A stretch of 64,000 bases of DNA, taken from the NCBI GenBank assembly GCA_009760855.2, contig WPIO01000050.1, forward strand, positions 2,425,001 through 2,489,000, in the 5' to 3' direction. Below are positions 10,857 to 23,232 of the stretch, in pieces. The notes beneath the pieces were generated by a model. The model had not been told where the DNA came from. It did not search any database and worked only from the letters and a program-made list of their open reading frames with translations. Every line of letters begins with the position of its first letter. The first letter of the stretch is position 1. The position numbers were made by a program, and so were the translations under genes. Source of the DNA: Cristatella mucedo. Lineage: Eukaryota > Bryozoa > Phylactolaemata > Cristatellidae.

Positions 10857-11309
10857 ACATACAAAGTAATTGCAGATTTAAATCCATTAGATTTTGAACA
10901 TTTCCCAAAGCTATGAAGATTGTTTCGGCGTTGCTTTTAATTTATAACTAATAAATGTTATAAATGGAAGCACAGTTAGTTACGACGACACAGCATCGAC
11001 TTATTTCCACTAAACCGGGTGATATTATTAATTTTAAGTCTTTATTTCATCAAAGTCTCTAGAAGTTGTGTAGACAAAAATGTATCATTGCACTGTTGTG
11101 AGACAGATTTTCAGATGTAATTTCATCCTTCATTGTGTTGTGAAACCCAACTTGAGGTCAAAAGCGTTTAACTTCTCTCACACATTCTCGTGATTGCAAT
11201 AAGATTTACTGGTAAAGGCTCATTTTTTAAAAGCGTTGGTAAACCTCTCTCATTTTTGTACTGAACCGGGACTTGTGCTGTTGAAACCAAAATATAGCAT
11301 CGATTTCAG
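10857..11309. other. Intron DNA conserved with 44.69-45.25 kb
   Basis: AAAGTAATTGCAG...AAATCCATTA aligns with AAAGTAAATGCAG...AAATCCATTA at 44692, and the blocks around 11115-11210 align with 45065-45155. No coding capacity is recognised. Confidence 0.5.
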
Positions 11310-11612
11310 TGAAATAATAGACCTGACCACATTTAAAAGGAACTTAAAAACACACCTATTTAGGACAGCATTTAGTGGGTCCCTGTGATTCGTCCTTCAC
11401 GTGCTTATGCGTGCTGACACTGTGCATGCTGCCACTAACCACATTTGGATGCTGACCCTGTGCATGTCACTCCTAACTATGTTATTCAATTTGTTTATTT
11501 TTCAAGCATGATTTTACTTACCATTTAATTGCATTTCCCTTTGCAGCAAATGCAAATCGCCTATAAAGAGATTAAGTTCTCCGAGGGTGCTTTATCAAGT
11601 ACATTATTATTA
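11310..11612 (+). mobile_element. LINE family A 3' end (A2)
   Basis: It begins at the ACCTGACCACATTTAAAAGG block near the end of the coding region and runs through the 3' UTR to the terminal hairpin (about 11560-11602) and an ATTATTATT tail. It is absent from the matching place in copy 2 (about 45250-45300). Confidence 0.8.
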
Positions 11613-12018
11613 TCTTTGGATCACATGCTGGGGTACCATCACTTAAGGAGCGAAGCTCATGAAGAAAAAAAACTCATGGCTGGGGCGGAAAAGCCAATCA
11701 GTCCCTGCCAGTCTCTGCTGCCGCTGCAAAAAACCAAGCAAGTCGTGCTGAGAAGGCCTCTTTGACAGTTCTCGCAGCTATACTTAGCAATATAGGGTCG
11801 TTCAGCTGCATCATTTAGTAGCGATCACTATATTTATGTGAAAAAAATGTCTTCAGCAGTCTGCTATAGATTTATAGATGATGTTTCGGTAATCTCTCTG
11901 TGGTAGCGGCTCAGTGCTCTTTTTGTGGCAGCCAAAATTGAGTAAATTTTGCTTACTTGGATCTAAGAAAATGTCACTACCATGTATCTTACCACCATCA
12001 GTTATCTTTGAATTGTAG
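11613..12018. other. Intron before exon D1, matching copy 2
   Basis: The end of this stretch (ATCTAAGAAAATGTCACTA, about 11961) aligns with ATCTAAGAAAATCTTGCTA at about 45659. Both copies end in AATTGTAG at the acceptor. The open frame running in from 11957 crosses the acceptor and should not be taken as coding before 12019. Confidence 0.5.
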
Positions 12019-12216
12019 TATTGTCGAGGGGTTGAGAAATCCTTTAGCCTTCATCTCGTTGAGCGAGGCGGAAACAATGCTGAGAGACATTGCCTACCGT
12101 TTATGGGGCGTTAACGTTCACACTGCGGGATCGATTTTTAGCGACGATGCGACAGCTGACATAACAGCTCTCGAAGGTGCTCCCAACACGTGCTCGTCAT
12201 TGTCGGAAGACGACAG
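12019..12216 (+). CDS. Exon D1: C-terminal module with EAE motif, gene copy 1
   Basis: The exon follows AATTGTAG and ends in GACAG before a GTACGG donor at 12217. It is 198 nt long, entry and exit phase 2; exon D2 at 45703-45900 has the same length and borders. About 35 of 65 residues are identical, including S-E-A-E-T, L-R-D-I-A, H-x-A-G-S-x-F-S, T-C-S-S and D-D-R. The Gly-Val-x-Ser-Trp of D2 and D3 is changed here (Ala-Phe-Ile-Ser-Leu), so this copy may be drifting. If the donor is not used, the frame stops at 12245-12247. I do not recognise the fold; predicted character is mixed helical. Confidence 0.7.
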
Positions 12217-12774
12217 GTACGGTGTAATTCAAGCATGCCAAGCTTAAATTTCACGTGCCTGTCACACAATTTGAGGAGGTATTTTTATTTATATTTTTTG
12301 GGAATGTGCCTGCTTACACTATGCCTGCTACTTGCGGATTTTACCACCGATTATTTTTTAAAGCCTTGCATGCAGCATCTGTAAAGTTCCTAGAATGAGA
12401 TTAGGTTATCCGAGGGTGCTATACAAATGTAGTATTAGTTATATATTATTCTTAAATCTCTCTCCGATTCTGCTGATTTTGCAGTATTTCCATTCAGGCT
12501 ATACTTAGCGTTAGATAGGATGCATTAGTCAGTGCATATCTTTTGTATGGTTTTTTGGGTTTGTGCTTAATCAACCCAATGTAACGCCAGCAGTAAGCTG
12601 CTTGAGCGAGGATGACTCAGTGCTAATCGTCAGAGGTGCAAATTCTTTAAGGATAACAGCTAGTGTCGTACTTGATTATTCTATCAAAGATGGCAAGGCG
12701 AAGTGCTAGTCGAGTAGCCTTAACGAAAATAAATATTATCATGCTGATAACAGCCATTTAAATAATGATAATCC
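12217..12774. other. Intron DNA after D1 with an old LINE A tail
   Basis: Bases at about 12330-12440 resemble a worn family A 3' end (TTACCACC, then CTAGAATGAGATTAGGTTATCCGAGGGTGCTAT). The same worn tail follows D2 at 46025-46110, so it predates the duplication. The block at 12660-12720 aligns with 46390-46445. Confidence 0.5.
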
Positions 12775-12945
12775 TCTAAACTTAACCATATTAAAAAAGA
12801 TATTAAACCACACCTATTTATGACAGAATTTAGTCTCCTCCTGTGATTCCTCATGTATATGCTAATGTGTGCTGACACTGTTGCATGCTAGCCACACTGT
12901 TGCTACTAGCCACACTTATATACTTACCCTGCGAGTAGCTTCATT
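12775..12945 (+). mobile_element. LINE family A 3' UTR fragment
   Basis: AAAAAAGATATTAAACCACACCTATTTATGACAGAATTTAGTC and the following GTGCTGACACTG...GCATGCTAGCCAC match the family A region just after the coding end. No hairpin follows, so it is a 3'-truncated or eroded piece. Confidence 0.6.
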
Positions 12946-13329
12946 TACATGAGCCACAAGAGAATGAGAGAGTTGACATAGAAAAATCCTCAGAGGAGGC
13001 GTCAGATTAGTTGTCAAAAGCAACGGCAAGACACCAAACAAGATATTTATAACACTGCTTTGAGGGTAATACCAAGATGTTTAAAAATAATAAAAGCGCA
13101 TGACGATGGCTCCTACTCTAGTTTTTATTTATCTAGGGATCTTGATGAAGGAAAGGATGGTCAGGATCGCATCCGATATTATAGGGTGGTAGTTGTTTAG
13201 TCACGTTTATGGGGGCTAGCTCATTCCCGATGTGGAAACATTTACCCTCGTTTTTGGTTGTTACAGGAGCCCTCTAGCAACAGGGTTCATGGGTAATCGA
13301 CCGGGTACAAAAAGCTGTATTTGATACAC
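12946..13329. other. Unassigned DNA, weak match to 46.69-46.98 kb
   Basis: Blocks such as ACCAAACAAGATATT, GACGATGGCTCCTACTCTAG and GGGTGGTAGTTGTTTAG have approximate counterparts in the same order at 46755-46930. This is the far end of the best-aligned part of the duplication. Confidence 0.4.
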
Positions 13330-13690
13330 GCATGCACTATACAAAGGGGGAACTAAAGGAGTCTGCAGGTAGGATAATACGCAAAGTAAACTATAGTGGC
13401 GAGACATGGCTCTGCAAGCTCAAGCTAACGTGTTGGTTGTTCAGTCGTCTTCACATTATCACTGTTGCACCAAATCCGTCCAAAGAGTACCGGCGTATGC
13501 CGTCAAAGATCCGGCTAGCCGAATAACTGCTTGTTTAGTCGGGATCGACGTCAATTCCAGTCGAGAGCTTCAGCCGACAGAGAGCGAGGAGGACGTCCAG
13601 GTTTTGGTCATCGGGCCTATGAGAGCTGGTACCAGGCTTTGCTCTTCCGGGGAAAGGCAACGCCCAGTCCGACATATCGAATATTAGTAG
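13330..13690 (+). repeat. Repeat P, second copy
   Basis: It is related to the minus strand of 2522-2700; shared cores include AAGCTCAAGCTAACGTGT against AAGCTCGAACAAACGTGT, and a TACGCCGTC-type block. Two overlapping frames (13332-13526 and 13406-13687) are open, but the two copies do not keep one frame clearly. Class unknown. Confidence 0.5.
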
Positions 13691-14159
13691 GTCAGCCTAC
13701 ACTAGGGTACATATGTCACCATCCGGTGGAAGATGCCTCCTGGCATCTGCAACTGTCCTCTCTGTGGACGTGTTGTTCAACTAGCACAGAGGCTCCACAT
13801 ATACAGCGGTGGCTCGTGAGCCTAACTCAAAGTAACCACAATTACAAAACTATTCGCGAGCTAAAAAAATTAACCTCAACAGTTCTTGTTGATATTAGAG
13901 GAAGTCCAAGTCTAGAGGCGTAGTCGTTTCGGACAAGCTGGCTGTCGCTGACCTTACTTTGGGCAACATCCTCGTGAGGCGGCCAGACGGTTGCTGTTAT
14001 TTGAGTCCGTTCCATACGATCCATGATGCACCCTGATTGAATTCAACATGATATTAACCTACAATCCCAGGAAGAAAAAGTGCAATATCAGTTCACAATA
14101 TAGCCTGCTGTAGAGCATACGAATTCAACACAACGTCTGAGAAACTGGAGTTGGGTTTG
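13691..14159. other. Unassigned DNA
   Basis: An open frame from 13531 continues to 13923 without a known motif. No repeat is recognised. Confidence 0.3.
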
Positions 14160-14655
14160 TGCTGGTACGCATTGTGCCGCGAGCCCACTGGGGCTTTAGC
14201 CTGCTGGGGCTTTAGCTGAACTGCTGCACAAGTTTCAGCCTCTTAGTGCCCCCAGGTCTTGTGTGGACTATGCATTAGCTGTTCTCTTTCGCCGCTTCAA
14301 GACCGGTGGCGACAGAAGCTTTAAATCTGCAAGTCCTAGTCTCTGAAAATCGCTTCTACATTTCTTACCCAACGGCAACTACTCTTTTGCTGCCGACCAT
14401 GGGTCATTCTTTTCAGTGGTTCTGAGCTACTAATTCCACGCTAATCGCTACTCCAACTGCTCTCCTGACTTTGCTATGCTTCCCAATGTCTCTTTGTTCC
14501 GTGAGACGAACTCTGTTGGCTACCAAATGCGTACCAAAAGCTTAGCCACTTAGGCTGTGAGTGAGTTGTACAAAACTCTCCTGTGTAACACCCACATAGT
14601 CATGATGACTTTGTGGAATTACAGCCAGAGATACATTACATAAGCCTGAATGCAG
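14160..14655 (+). mobile_element. LINE family B 3' fragment (B4)
   Basis: The terminal coding block (GACCGGTGGCGACAGAAGCTTTAAATCTGCAAGTCC), the CCTGACTTTGCTATGCTTCC block and the 3' end GTGGAATTACAGCCAGAGATACATTACAT are all present. Stops and indels break the frame. It lies tail to tail with B5. Confidence 0.8.
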
Positions 14656-14904
14656 CTGGTCCAACTCCGAGTATGGTATCGTGGTCAAGTAGAGGTGTCG
14701 CTTTTGATTCAGCCTGTTACTCGACGGCGTGATCTGCCAAAGCTAGTGGCTGATCCTCATTACTTCCCCTCCAGATGCCTCGTCCAAAGTGCTGGGCGTG
14801 GCAAGTTCATCCTTCAGGTCAGCAGGCGTCAGTTCTGAGCCCTCTTTCTAGGCTCGCTTGCAGGGTTGGTTATAATGTCATGTGATTTACTACAATGATG
14901 TGAT
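14656..14904. other. Spacer between inverted LINE B copies
   Basis: It holds a short open frame (14650-14838) without a known motif. It would be the loop of an inverted repeat formed by B4 and B5. Confidence 0.3.
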
Positions 14905-15800
14905 ATACTGTAATGTATCTCCGTCTCTAACTTAAAAAATTTATATAGACCATGTGGTTGTTACTCAGAAAAGTTTTGTATAGCCCACTCACAGCCTAAG
15001 TGGCTTTCGGTACGCATTTGCTAGCCAACCGGCTTCGCATCACGCAAAGAAGACAAAGTGGAAAGCATAGCAGAGTCAGGAGAGCAGTTGAGGTAGTGAG
15101 TAGCATGGAAGTAGCAGGTCAGAACCGCTGAAAAGGATGAGCCATAGTTGGCAGTAAGAGAGTAGTCGTCGTTGCCTAAGAATTGTGGAAGCGAGTTCCA
15201 CAGTCTAGGACCTTCAGAGCTCAAGCTTCTGTCACCAACGGTCTTTAGGCTGAAGGAATAGGACAGCTAATTTATTGTCCATATAGGACCTGAGGAAGCG
15301 AACAGGCTGAAACTGATGCAGCAGTTCAACTAGGTACGAAGGAGCCAAACCGTGGCGAGCTTTGTGGGTCAGGGTAAGAACCTTGCTCTGAATCCATTGG
15401 TCAACCGGCATTCATCTTAGCTCTTTTAGCAAAGATGACACGTTCTCAAACTTCTGGGACTTGAAGACTAGCCTTGCAGCCATATTCATAGTCAGCTGCA
15501 GTGGCCTAATCACTTTTTTGGTAGCCCAGCCTATAGGAAATTGCGAAAATCCAGCCGAGACAGAACTAAGGAGCTAATTAAATTCTTTAAAGGCCACTGT
15601 CGAAGACAACTCCTAATCTGGGATAGGGATCGGACGTGATGGCTAGCGGCAGAATTAGTCTTCTGAATGAAGCTTTTAAAAGTGAGCCAGTTGTCGAAAA
15701 CGACACTTATACTTCGAGCACGTGGTGATGGTCTCACAACAGCGTCACCTGTAAGAAGTGCAAAGCATTTTAATCCAGCCACAAGCTTAGGGCGTAAATT
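14905..15800 (-). mobile_element. LINE family B truncated copy (B5)
   Basis: Minus-strand frames 15021-15224 (G-P-R-L-W-N-S-L-P-Q-F) and 15531-15803 (F-D-N-W-L-T-F-K-S-F-I-Q-K, S-L-V-L-S-R-L-D-F) are two parts of the family B coding region separated by frameshifts. The 3' end lies at 14905-14925 with the GTAATGTATCTCCGTCTC motif. Not functional. Confidence 0.8.
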
Positions 15801-16336
<536 letters not shown>

Positions 16337-18299
16337 AATAAAGCTTTATTGAGGCAGTGTAGGGAAGTGAAATTGATGCAGATTTTTCCAAAGCAATGAA
16401 CGTCCATTCACCTGCGAATTTCGGTGTACCTGCCCATAATGATTGCAGAAAATGGCAGGTGAGTCCTTGTTACTTTACTAGCAGTGAAATATCTCACTTA
16501 CTCGTAACATGTGTTAGTACCATTTCAAATTAGTAATACGGTCCACACTTTTTAACCCAAAGTCATAAAAATTATTATTTGTATTTAAATGATTTATGTT
16601 TTTTGTTGGTTTTCTTTTAGGTTGACCTAACTTGAAAGCTTAATTAGGAAATGCAATGCATATAAGTGCATACGTTATTTCTTCTTCAGGTAGCAACGGT
16701 AGCAAAAGTCTACTTATTTTAAGTTTGATAATGGCAATTTTGGAGATAACAATACAATTTTGTATACGGAACAAATAGAGATGCAAATAAAGAGTGGCCA
16801 TCTCGGTATTCTATTTATTGAGCTCGTGTAAACTGTACCTTAAGCGTACCGTGGTATGAATGTTCAGCTGAATTACTTGCTTGATTAAAGTATATCTCTG
16901 AAAACGAGCTACTTTACCGTAACTTGATCTACCCTCAAATCGACTCTTCAGCTACCAAAAGACCAACATTGAGCCACGATTTCTCCTCAGCTAAGTGTTT
17001 TTGAGCAAGTTAAATTCATAAATTTAAGAAATTCTTTTTTGATATGCACATGGTATTGATTTGTTTAGCTTCCCCGTATTTGGAGACAGTGTACCGATTT
17101 CGTGATGACTAGCCTCGCTTGATTAAAATATATCATTTTTATTTGTATGATCAACCCTTATGTAACAGCACAACACGCCTGTGGAAGTCCCAGTTTCTAA
17201 AAGGCTTGATTTTAGAGTAATCGGCCGCTAATGCAAACACAAAAGGCCTTGTGCCAGCGAAATTAGCGATCATACACAAGTAGGGAAGTATCGTGATTTA
17301 TTCAGCATACTTAATCCAACATGGACATATATGCCCACCAGTTATGAAGACCTTCAGCTAGCAACATATAAATGACTAAACATGGCTTTGCGTTTCGTCC
17401 ACTGCTGGTTTATGCATTATATCCAGAACTTATGGATGCAAAATAATAAGCAGCGTGTGTAAAACAATGCTCCGTTCACTTAAGATTTTAGAATGTTGCA
17501 ATGCAATTTCCATAAGCCATTTTTGAAAAATCTGTGTTTAAAAATAAGTTGCGTGCAACCAAATTTCGGGTAACCTGACGTCAAAGTTTATGGTCTTGCC
17601 TTGGCATCGTTTTATTCAACGTCGCCGAATATTCCTTCAAAGGGCTTAAGTATGAATGCTGAGACTGCAAAGCAGGATGAAAGTCACAGGTAAGATTGCT
17701 AAGCCGGCAGATGAGTTAGCCTCCAAGTGACATTGCTCAGACGTGTATAGCAGGAGCTCAGAAGTGTTTCTGTAAATTTCATAATGCCAGATAGATAGAA
17801 GGATACGGGATCCTTCTCTGATCGATAGTTTTCGTGAGCTTTACAGTGATGAGCATGTTCATTATGCAACTGCAGCAGCTGTCCACAGTAAAACAACAAG
17901 GCTGCCAGATAGAGGCTTCGACGGGCTTATTCTGATATCAGATTATCTAGAGGAAAGGAGATTAAAGTACGTTAATTCCGGGCCCCTGAACTGGACGGGA
18001 GTCGGCTGGTTGCCAATAAATGTCAAGAATCTCACCAAGTGACGGCCCAATAACAGATTTGAAAGAAATGAAACTCACGACTGAAATAATTAAACACACT
18101 GTAATTAGTGGTGATGATCCAGCATTTGGGTAGGATTCAAATCATTCACATCTCAAGACTCAATAGTATAGTACTGACTAATTGCTTTACAATCTGTAAC
18201 TATCACTAACGTTTGAACGATAGGTAAAGCGTTAGTTTTTGTGCAGTAAATAAATACTTTTATTATTAATTAAAAACTAATAATACATTTAGTCTACTT
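16337..18299. other. Unassigned AT-rich DNA with one duplication anchor
   Basis: No gene is recognised. The stretch 17285-17390 (GAAGTATCGTGATTTA...CTTCAGCTAGCAACATA) aligns with 51770-51880 (GAAAGTATCGTGATTTC...CTTCTGGCTAGCAGCATG), keeping the order expected from the tandem duplication between D and R. Confidence 0.4.
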
Positions 18300-18935
18300 A
18301 AGCAACGACCTTGAACTCCACAGCTAGGTTTGTCTGTCGTGACCTCCACTGTTACCACATCACACCACTTCTCGCCGACCTACACTGGCTACCAGTCAAG
18401 CAACGGATTGACTTCAAGGTTTTGTCGCTCACTTTCAGCTCACTTCATTCTTTGGCTCCAGCCTATCTCTCAGATCTACTCCCCCACAAAGCCAGCATCG
18501 TACCACCCGCTTTTCGGAATCCAACAGTCTAAAAATACCTCGCACAAACCTCAAATCCTTTGGAGACCGTGCGTTTAGTTTGTACGCACCCAAAGCCTGG
18601 AACTCCCTCCCGATCTGCGTCAGAACATCACCTGACCTGACCCCATTTAAAAGGAACTTAAAAACACACCTATTAACGACAGCATTTAGTGGGTCCCTGT
18701 GATTCGTCCTTGATGTGCTTATGCGTGCTGACACTGTGCATGCTGCCACTAACTACGTTTGCATGCTGACCCTGTGCATGTCATCCCTAACCTTTTTATT
18801 CATTTTGTTTGTTTATCAAGAATGCTATCACTCATAATTCAAATGCATTTTCCTTAGCAGCAAATGTAAAGCGCCTAGAGACAGAGAGAGATTGATTTCT
18901 CTGAGGGCGCTTCAACAAGTGCATGATTATTAATT
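18300..18935 (+). mobile_element. LINE family A 3' part (A3)
   Basis: Frames at 18311-18532 read H-I-T-P-L-L-A-D-L-H-W-L-P-V-K-Q-R-I-D-F-K-V-L-S, typical of the C-terminal part of CR1/L2-like ORF2. The 3' UTR, hairpin (18868-18912) and a CATGATTATTAA tail follow. It is relatively little diverged from the copies at 31.1, 39.3 and 60.6 kb, so it is one of the younger insertions. Confidence 0.88.
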
Positions 18936-19479
18936 TTGAATGTTTAGTTTTAAGAAATGCATCATCATTAGAGGCCTTTTGAAACAGATACCTGTTGGTA
19001 AGTGCTCGGGCTTGTGTGGTATTGTTATTATCCTGATAATGATGCCATTCTGACTAAAATGATGCTGGAATAAGAGAATGACTATCCCGTCAGCCTTTCC
19101 CCTCCGACTTCTGAAACAGAAAGGTGCCGGAAAACTTGTCGTAGGTCAAGTTTTCATATGCCGGGTAGGCAATGTGGTAAGTTTTGCTACGATACGTTCT
19201 GACAAAGACATTGAGAAGTATTCTAGTTAAAACAGCTTAAAACTAAAAACTAAATAAGAACAAGTTATTAAGATTATTTTAACATGTCGCATATAGCATT
19301 TTAGACGTACAGAAGATGTCAGTTGTAGTGTTGTGCAGTAGGTACTCAAATGACAAGTGTGAGGAGTATTCGAACGATATTGCAGGACGATCATCAAATC
19401 CTCTTCGTCTAAGCCCTCGTGATGGGGTAAAGAGTTGAGTTGAATAAGCTTCTTAGCTAGTGTGATTAGGGTTCATTTG
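18936..19479. other. Unassigned DNA
   Basis: I see no gene, repeat or clear match to copy 2 here. Confidence 0.3.
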
Positions 19480-20429
19480 TTTGTGCTCTAATGGAAAAAG
19501 AATTGAGCTTCGACTGTTTTGTTTGTTTTTCCGTACTGGAAGATAAACAATGACAGAAAAGAGATTCATTAACTTGCCAGACATATTTTCGTCCCTGCTG
19601 TTGGCGGCGACGTCAAATATACCAACGAACCGTGGATTTAAATAGTTGTTTTACATATATTTCAATTTTTCCTTTTCAGTGTGGATATCCACGAGTTCAT
19701 ATCTCCTAATTTTTAATCATCCAAGCTTTCTTAAGTTCGAGCTTGATTCTTAAATATTGTATACCGATTAACAATGTAATCTACATAGGATATTAATTCT
19801 GTGACTTACATTATAGTCAATCAGAAATTTACCGATGCTAGTTTGATGGGAATATTTCTTCCTTCTTGCCATAGATTCCATCGATGGGCAATGGTTGTCC
19901 ATGCCCGAAAGAAATGCCTTCTTTTATTTTAAAGATGCAAGAACAAAATCTTACATATATAATGATGATCCTCTTTTGTGACAGGAGGCGTAAAAATAAA
20001 GAGCCGGAGTGTTATATTAGAGCTTTCGGCTGTAGCTGTCAACCCGATGGGCTATTCTGAGAGTCCAAGACTTTCTTTTAAGAAAAACAACAGACCTGGC
20101 ATTATTCATTGAATAGCTGAAAACTTAAGCAAATATCCCATTCAGTATTAACAATATTCTTTCTAAGCAATACACCGATAACAGTTACTCACGTTATTAT
20201 AATTCCAAAAAATTAATATTGGAGCTTCGTCTTGGCACATAAGAACAGGCACTATATCACAAAACGACATCAGGTAGCTTTGATCATTGCTCAGTTTGGG
20301 CCGCAATCGCGTGAATGAAGTCTTTTCCAGTTCCCAAGTGCAATTTTGTTTGATAGTACTCACGTCGTTCAAGCCGAGATCCCCATATGAATTGTATAAT
20401 CACATTCGCTTTTTTTCCATTTTTTAAAG
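19480..20429. other. Intron DNA before R1, matching 56.35-57.28 kb
   Basis: GAGCTTCGACTG...TTTTGTTTG, GGCGACGTCAAATATACC, GGTAGCTTTGATCATTGCTCA and GTACTCACGTCGTTCAAGCCGAGATCC each have a close counterpart in order at 56362, 56469, 57124 and 57210. The last block is the best-preserved piece. It may include a regulatory or spliced segment, since it is better kept than its neighbours. Confidence 0.6.
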
Positions 20430-20620
20430 GTGAAAGGCTCTTTGAAAGGCTTGCAACAAGAATCATCAGGCAGCTAAACGACATGCCAATGAGATCGACT
20501 AGAATTCTTCTCAGTAAGAATCCAGAGGATTGAGAATGGAAACGAATCGCAGTCCTCAACATTCTTTGAGACTAACTATTCAAGGATGGTTTTCCAAAAA
20601 GTATCATTGGCTAGAAGCTC
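20430..20620 (+). pseudogene. Exon R1: decayed counterpart of exon R2
   Basis: After a T-rich acceptor (CATTTTTTAAAG) the sequence aligns with the exon at 57281: GGCTCTTTGAAAGGCTTGCAACAAGAATCA against GGCTTTGCTTCAGTCTTGCGAGAAGAATCA. In the phase-2 frame used by the other copy it begins G|TGA, and a further TAA follows within 15 codons, so it cannot encode the same end. Its distal part (ACTATTCAAGGATGGTTTTCC) matches the second of the two tandem units in R2. Confidence 0.55.
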
Positions 20621-21400
20621 ATTTAAAGTTATGATAGGCACAACCTCTAAGCAAGGCTGGATAGTACTCTCACTCAGCCATGATGACTGAACTTAACAGG
20701 TAGATTCCCTGCTGATGACGTCATATCGAGATGGTGCTGCAAGGTAGCTTCTACTGCTGCTATCTTTTGAGCAATTAAATATGATTTTAAATAAAATACT
20801 ATGCAAATGATTTAATTTCTTTGGTATTACACGAATTAGACTATTGCAATAGGAACGCAGCCATTTTGGTTAGTATTCTCTACTCAGCCTATTTTCAAGT
20901 TAGTTATGAGCTTTGTATATGATAACTACCGACTGACTAGACTGATCGTACACCCTCCTCATAGTACGATTAGAGGTTTCATACTCACATTTTTGGTGAG
21001 CTAACTAAAAAGAGTTATTACAATCATAGAGTCTACTTCATCGGTTAAATATTTTGTTTTAGCTCTGGAATTATACCTATAGTTTAAATATAGTTACCCA
21101 GACGATGAATCTCACAATAGTATGACTTCCTCACAGTGGCAACAGCAAGACCCGATGAGATTTATCTGATGGCACCCTTGAAATCAGCACTAATTCACAA
21201 AGGGTAAGTTATGATGCATAGGCGGGGCTTGAAAGTTACGCTGGTAAAATAATTTACGTATATTCGAGCCAGGTAGATCAAATGGAAAGCCAATTAGTGA
21301 GTTAAAATAAATCGATTCCTTCAATAAATAGAACAAAAGCTATGCAGAAGCCTATTCTAAGCAGGTTTAAACGCCTTTATGTCTTTTTGTCGTTGTCATG
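20621..21400. other. DNA after R1, matching 57.67-58.43 kb
   Basis: CTTCTACTGCTGCTATCTTTTGAGC, CTTGAAATCAGCACTAATTC and TAAATCGATTCCTTCAATAAATA correspond in order to blocks at 57765, 58168 and 58308. No gene is seen. Confidence 0.5.
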
Positions 21401-21859
21401 GATTGTCGCATATTCCGGTCTGTTACTCAACAACTTGAAGCACACAAACAAAAAAGGCTGTCACACAGGATAGTTTACCATATCCCATTTTGAGCAGAAC
21501 TTTTTTTCGGCACCTTCAACGTATTCGCAACATATTATTAGAGAAATAACCATCAAAACCTTAAATTTAATTCACGGGAAGGGCAATACAAAACGGTTAC
21601 TTTTAGCTTAGTCCATACAGTTTTATCAGTTACAAGCATACTTAAAAGATATATCGTCTGTCTGTACAGTGGCTGAAGATTCTATTGGGCCAGTTAGAAG
21701 GTGAAGCTGCCACTTAGAGTCAAATTTTCTTCAGATAGACAGCCAATGAGAAAATGAATACTGGCTCACAACTAAGCATCGAGGAGCCATAATCTCAGCC
21801 TAATACGTTCAGCCTTCATTAGAATATTGTGGTGCCATTATTAAACTTTTGCAGTTACG
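21401..21859. other. Unassigned DNA
   Basis: No recognisable feature. Confidence 0.3.
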
Positions 21860-22510
21860 AGCATGGGAATTTCTGTCGAGCAGAATCCATTTATCTCCAC
21901 GGTAACAATAATGCCGATAATACGTTCGTGAGACCGTGCCTTTAGTTCATATGCTCCTAAAGCCACTATCTCATTTTCGTCTGCTGTGAGGACTTCCCTT
22001 GAAATGACGACATTTATAAAGAAGCTAAAATTCAGCGATTTACTATAGCATTTAGTGGACCAATAAAACTCATTCTTTGTGTGCTTATAATAGTAATAAT
22101 AATAATGCACTTGACAAAGCGCCCTCAGAGAACTAAATCTCTCTCTAGGCGCTTTACATTTGCTGAAAATGATAGTGCATTTGAATGGTGATTAACATTG
22201 TGCTTGATAAACAAACAAAATAAATAACATAGTTAGGGATGAAATGTACAGGGTCAGCATGAAAATGTGGTTAGTGGCAGCATGCACAGTGGCAGCACTC
22301 ATTAGCACATGATGGACGAATCACAGGGACCCACTAAATGCTGGCCTACATAGGTGCGTTGGCCATGTGCATGTCACCCCTAACCAAGTTATGCTTGTAG
22401 GCATTGAGCATGCTACCACTAACCGTTCGGTCATGCTTCCTTTGCAGCAAATTTAGAGTGCCTAGACAGTGATTACGTTTTCCGAGGGGGCTGTACGCAT
22501 GTATTATTAA
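21860..22510 (+). mobile_element. LINE family A fragment split by a second family A insertion
   Basis: Plus-strand family A sequence runs from about 21928 (GAGACCGTGCCTTTAGTTCATATGCTCC) to 22088 (TTTGTGTGCTTA) and resumes at 22362 (CCATGTGCATGTCACCCCTAACC) through a 3' hairpin to 22510. Roughly 50 bases of the consensus are missing at the junction. Confidence 0.75.
22089..22361 (-). mobile_element. LINE family A 5'-truncated insertion, nested
   Basis: It starts with the (ATT)n tail (22089-22105), then the terminal hairpin (22116-22156), and ends upstream at the CACCTAT(G)TAGG block. It is only about 270 bp, purely 3' UTR. It sits inside the older plus-strand copy. Confidence 0.8.
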
Positions 22511-22544
22511 TATTATAATTACCGTATAGAATTACCTGAGGACT

Positions 22545-22561
22545 GAATCTCTCTCTCTCTT

Positions 22562-22648
<87 letters not shown>
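22545..22648. repeat. (TC)n microsatellite
   Basis: About 100 bases of CT repeats with a few interruptions (GCCC, TATC). The 146-codon minus-strand frame with Arg-Glu repeats is an artefact of this tract. Confidence 0.95.
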
Positions 22649-23232
22649 GGCACTTAACAGATGCTGCATCTAATGTTTGACCCAATTTTTGGCTGAACTG
22701 CTCCACAAGCAGCCGGCTCACCAAGCATCGGGCAGAGGAAAGTAAGCAGGTACGCGCACATAAAGGATGAATCCCAAAGAACCTCCTAATACTGTGAAAA
22801 CGGTGCGTTTTAAGCTTCCGTTTAAATGTCATTTCATGGCTAACCCTGTTTCTCTTTAAACAATAAATGGCTTTTCCAACTCCATGATTTAAGACCGTTG
22901 GAGTCTGAATCATTAGGCCTGTATGTTCTAGACTCTAAAACTCACTTGCACAATTATCACGAAACGACTTTCTCCCATCTGCTGCTCACTATTGCACATC
23001 CATTATAGGCGTCCCGAAATGCCTCTGCGACACTACTCACTTCCTCAACTGCCCTCCTGACTCAGCTTGCTTCTCACTTTATCTCTGTTTCCTGGCACGG
23101 GCTCTGGTTGGCTTTGTATTGTGTGAGCTGAAAGCTGTCTAACCTTAACTGTGCCGTGGAAAACTCTCCAGCATAATTCTGAGACGGTATTTGTAGTGTT
23201 CTAGAATTGCAGATGGAGATATATAATTTTTT
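22649..23232 (+). mobile_element. LINE family B 3' fragment (B6)
   Basis: From about 22880 (TTTAAGACCGTTGGAGTC) it follows the family B end: CTAGACTCTAAAACTCACTTGCACAATT..., CCTGACTCAGCTTGC, GGCACGGGCTCTGGTTGGC, and the tail GATGGAGATATATAA. It is heavily diverged. The part before 22850 is not clearly LINE. Confidence 0.65.

Noticed and set aside
22473-22913. 146-codon minus-strand frame with Arg-Glu repeats
   Set aside because: Produced by the TC tract; no start context or splice support.
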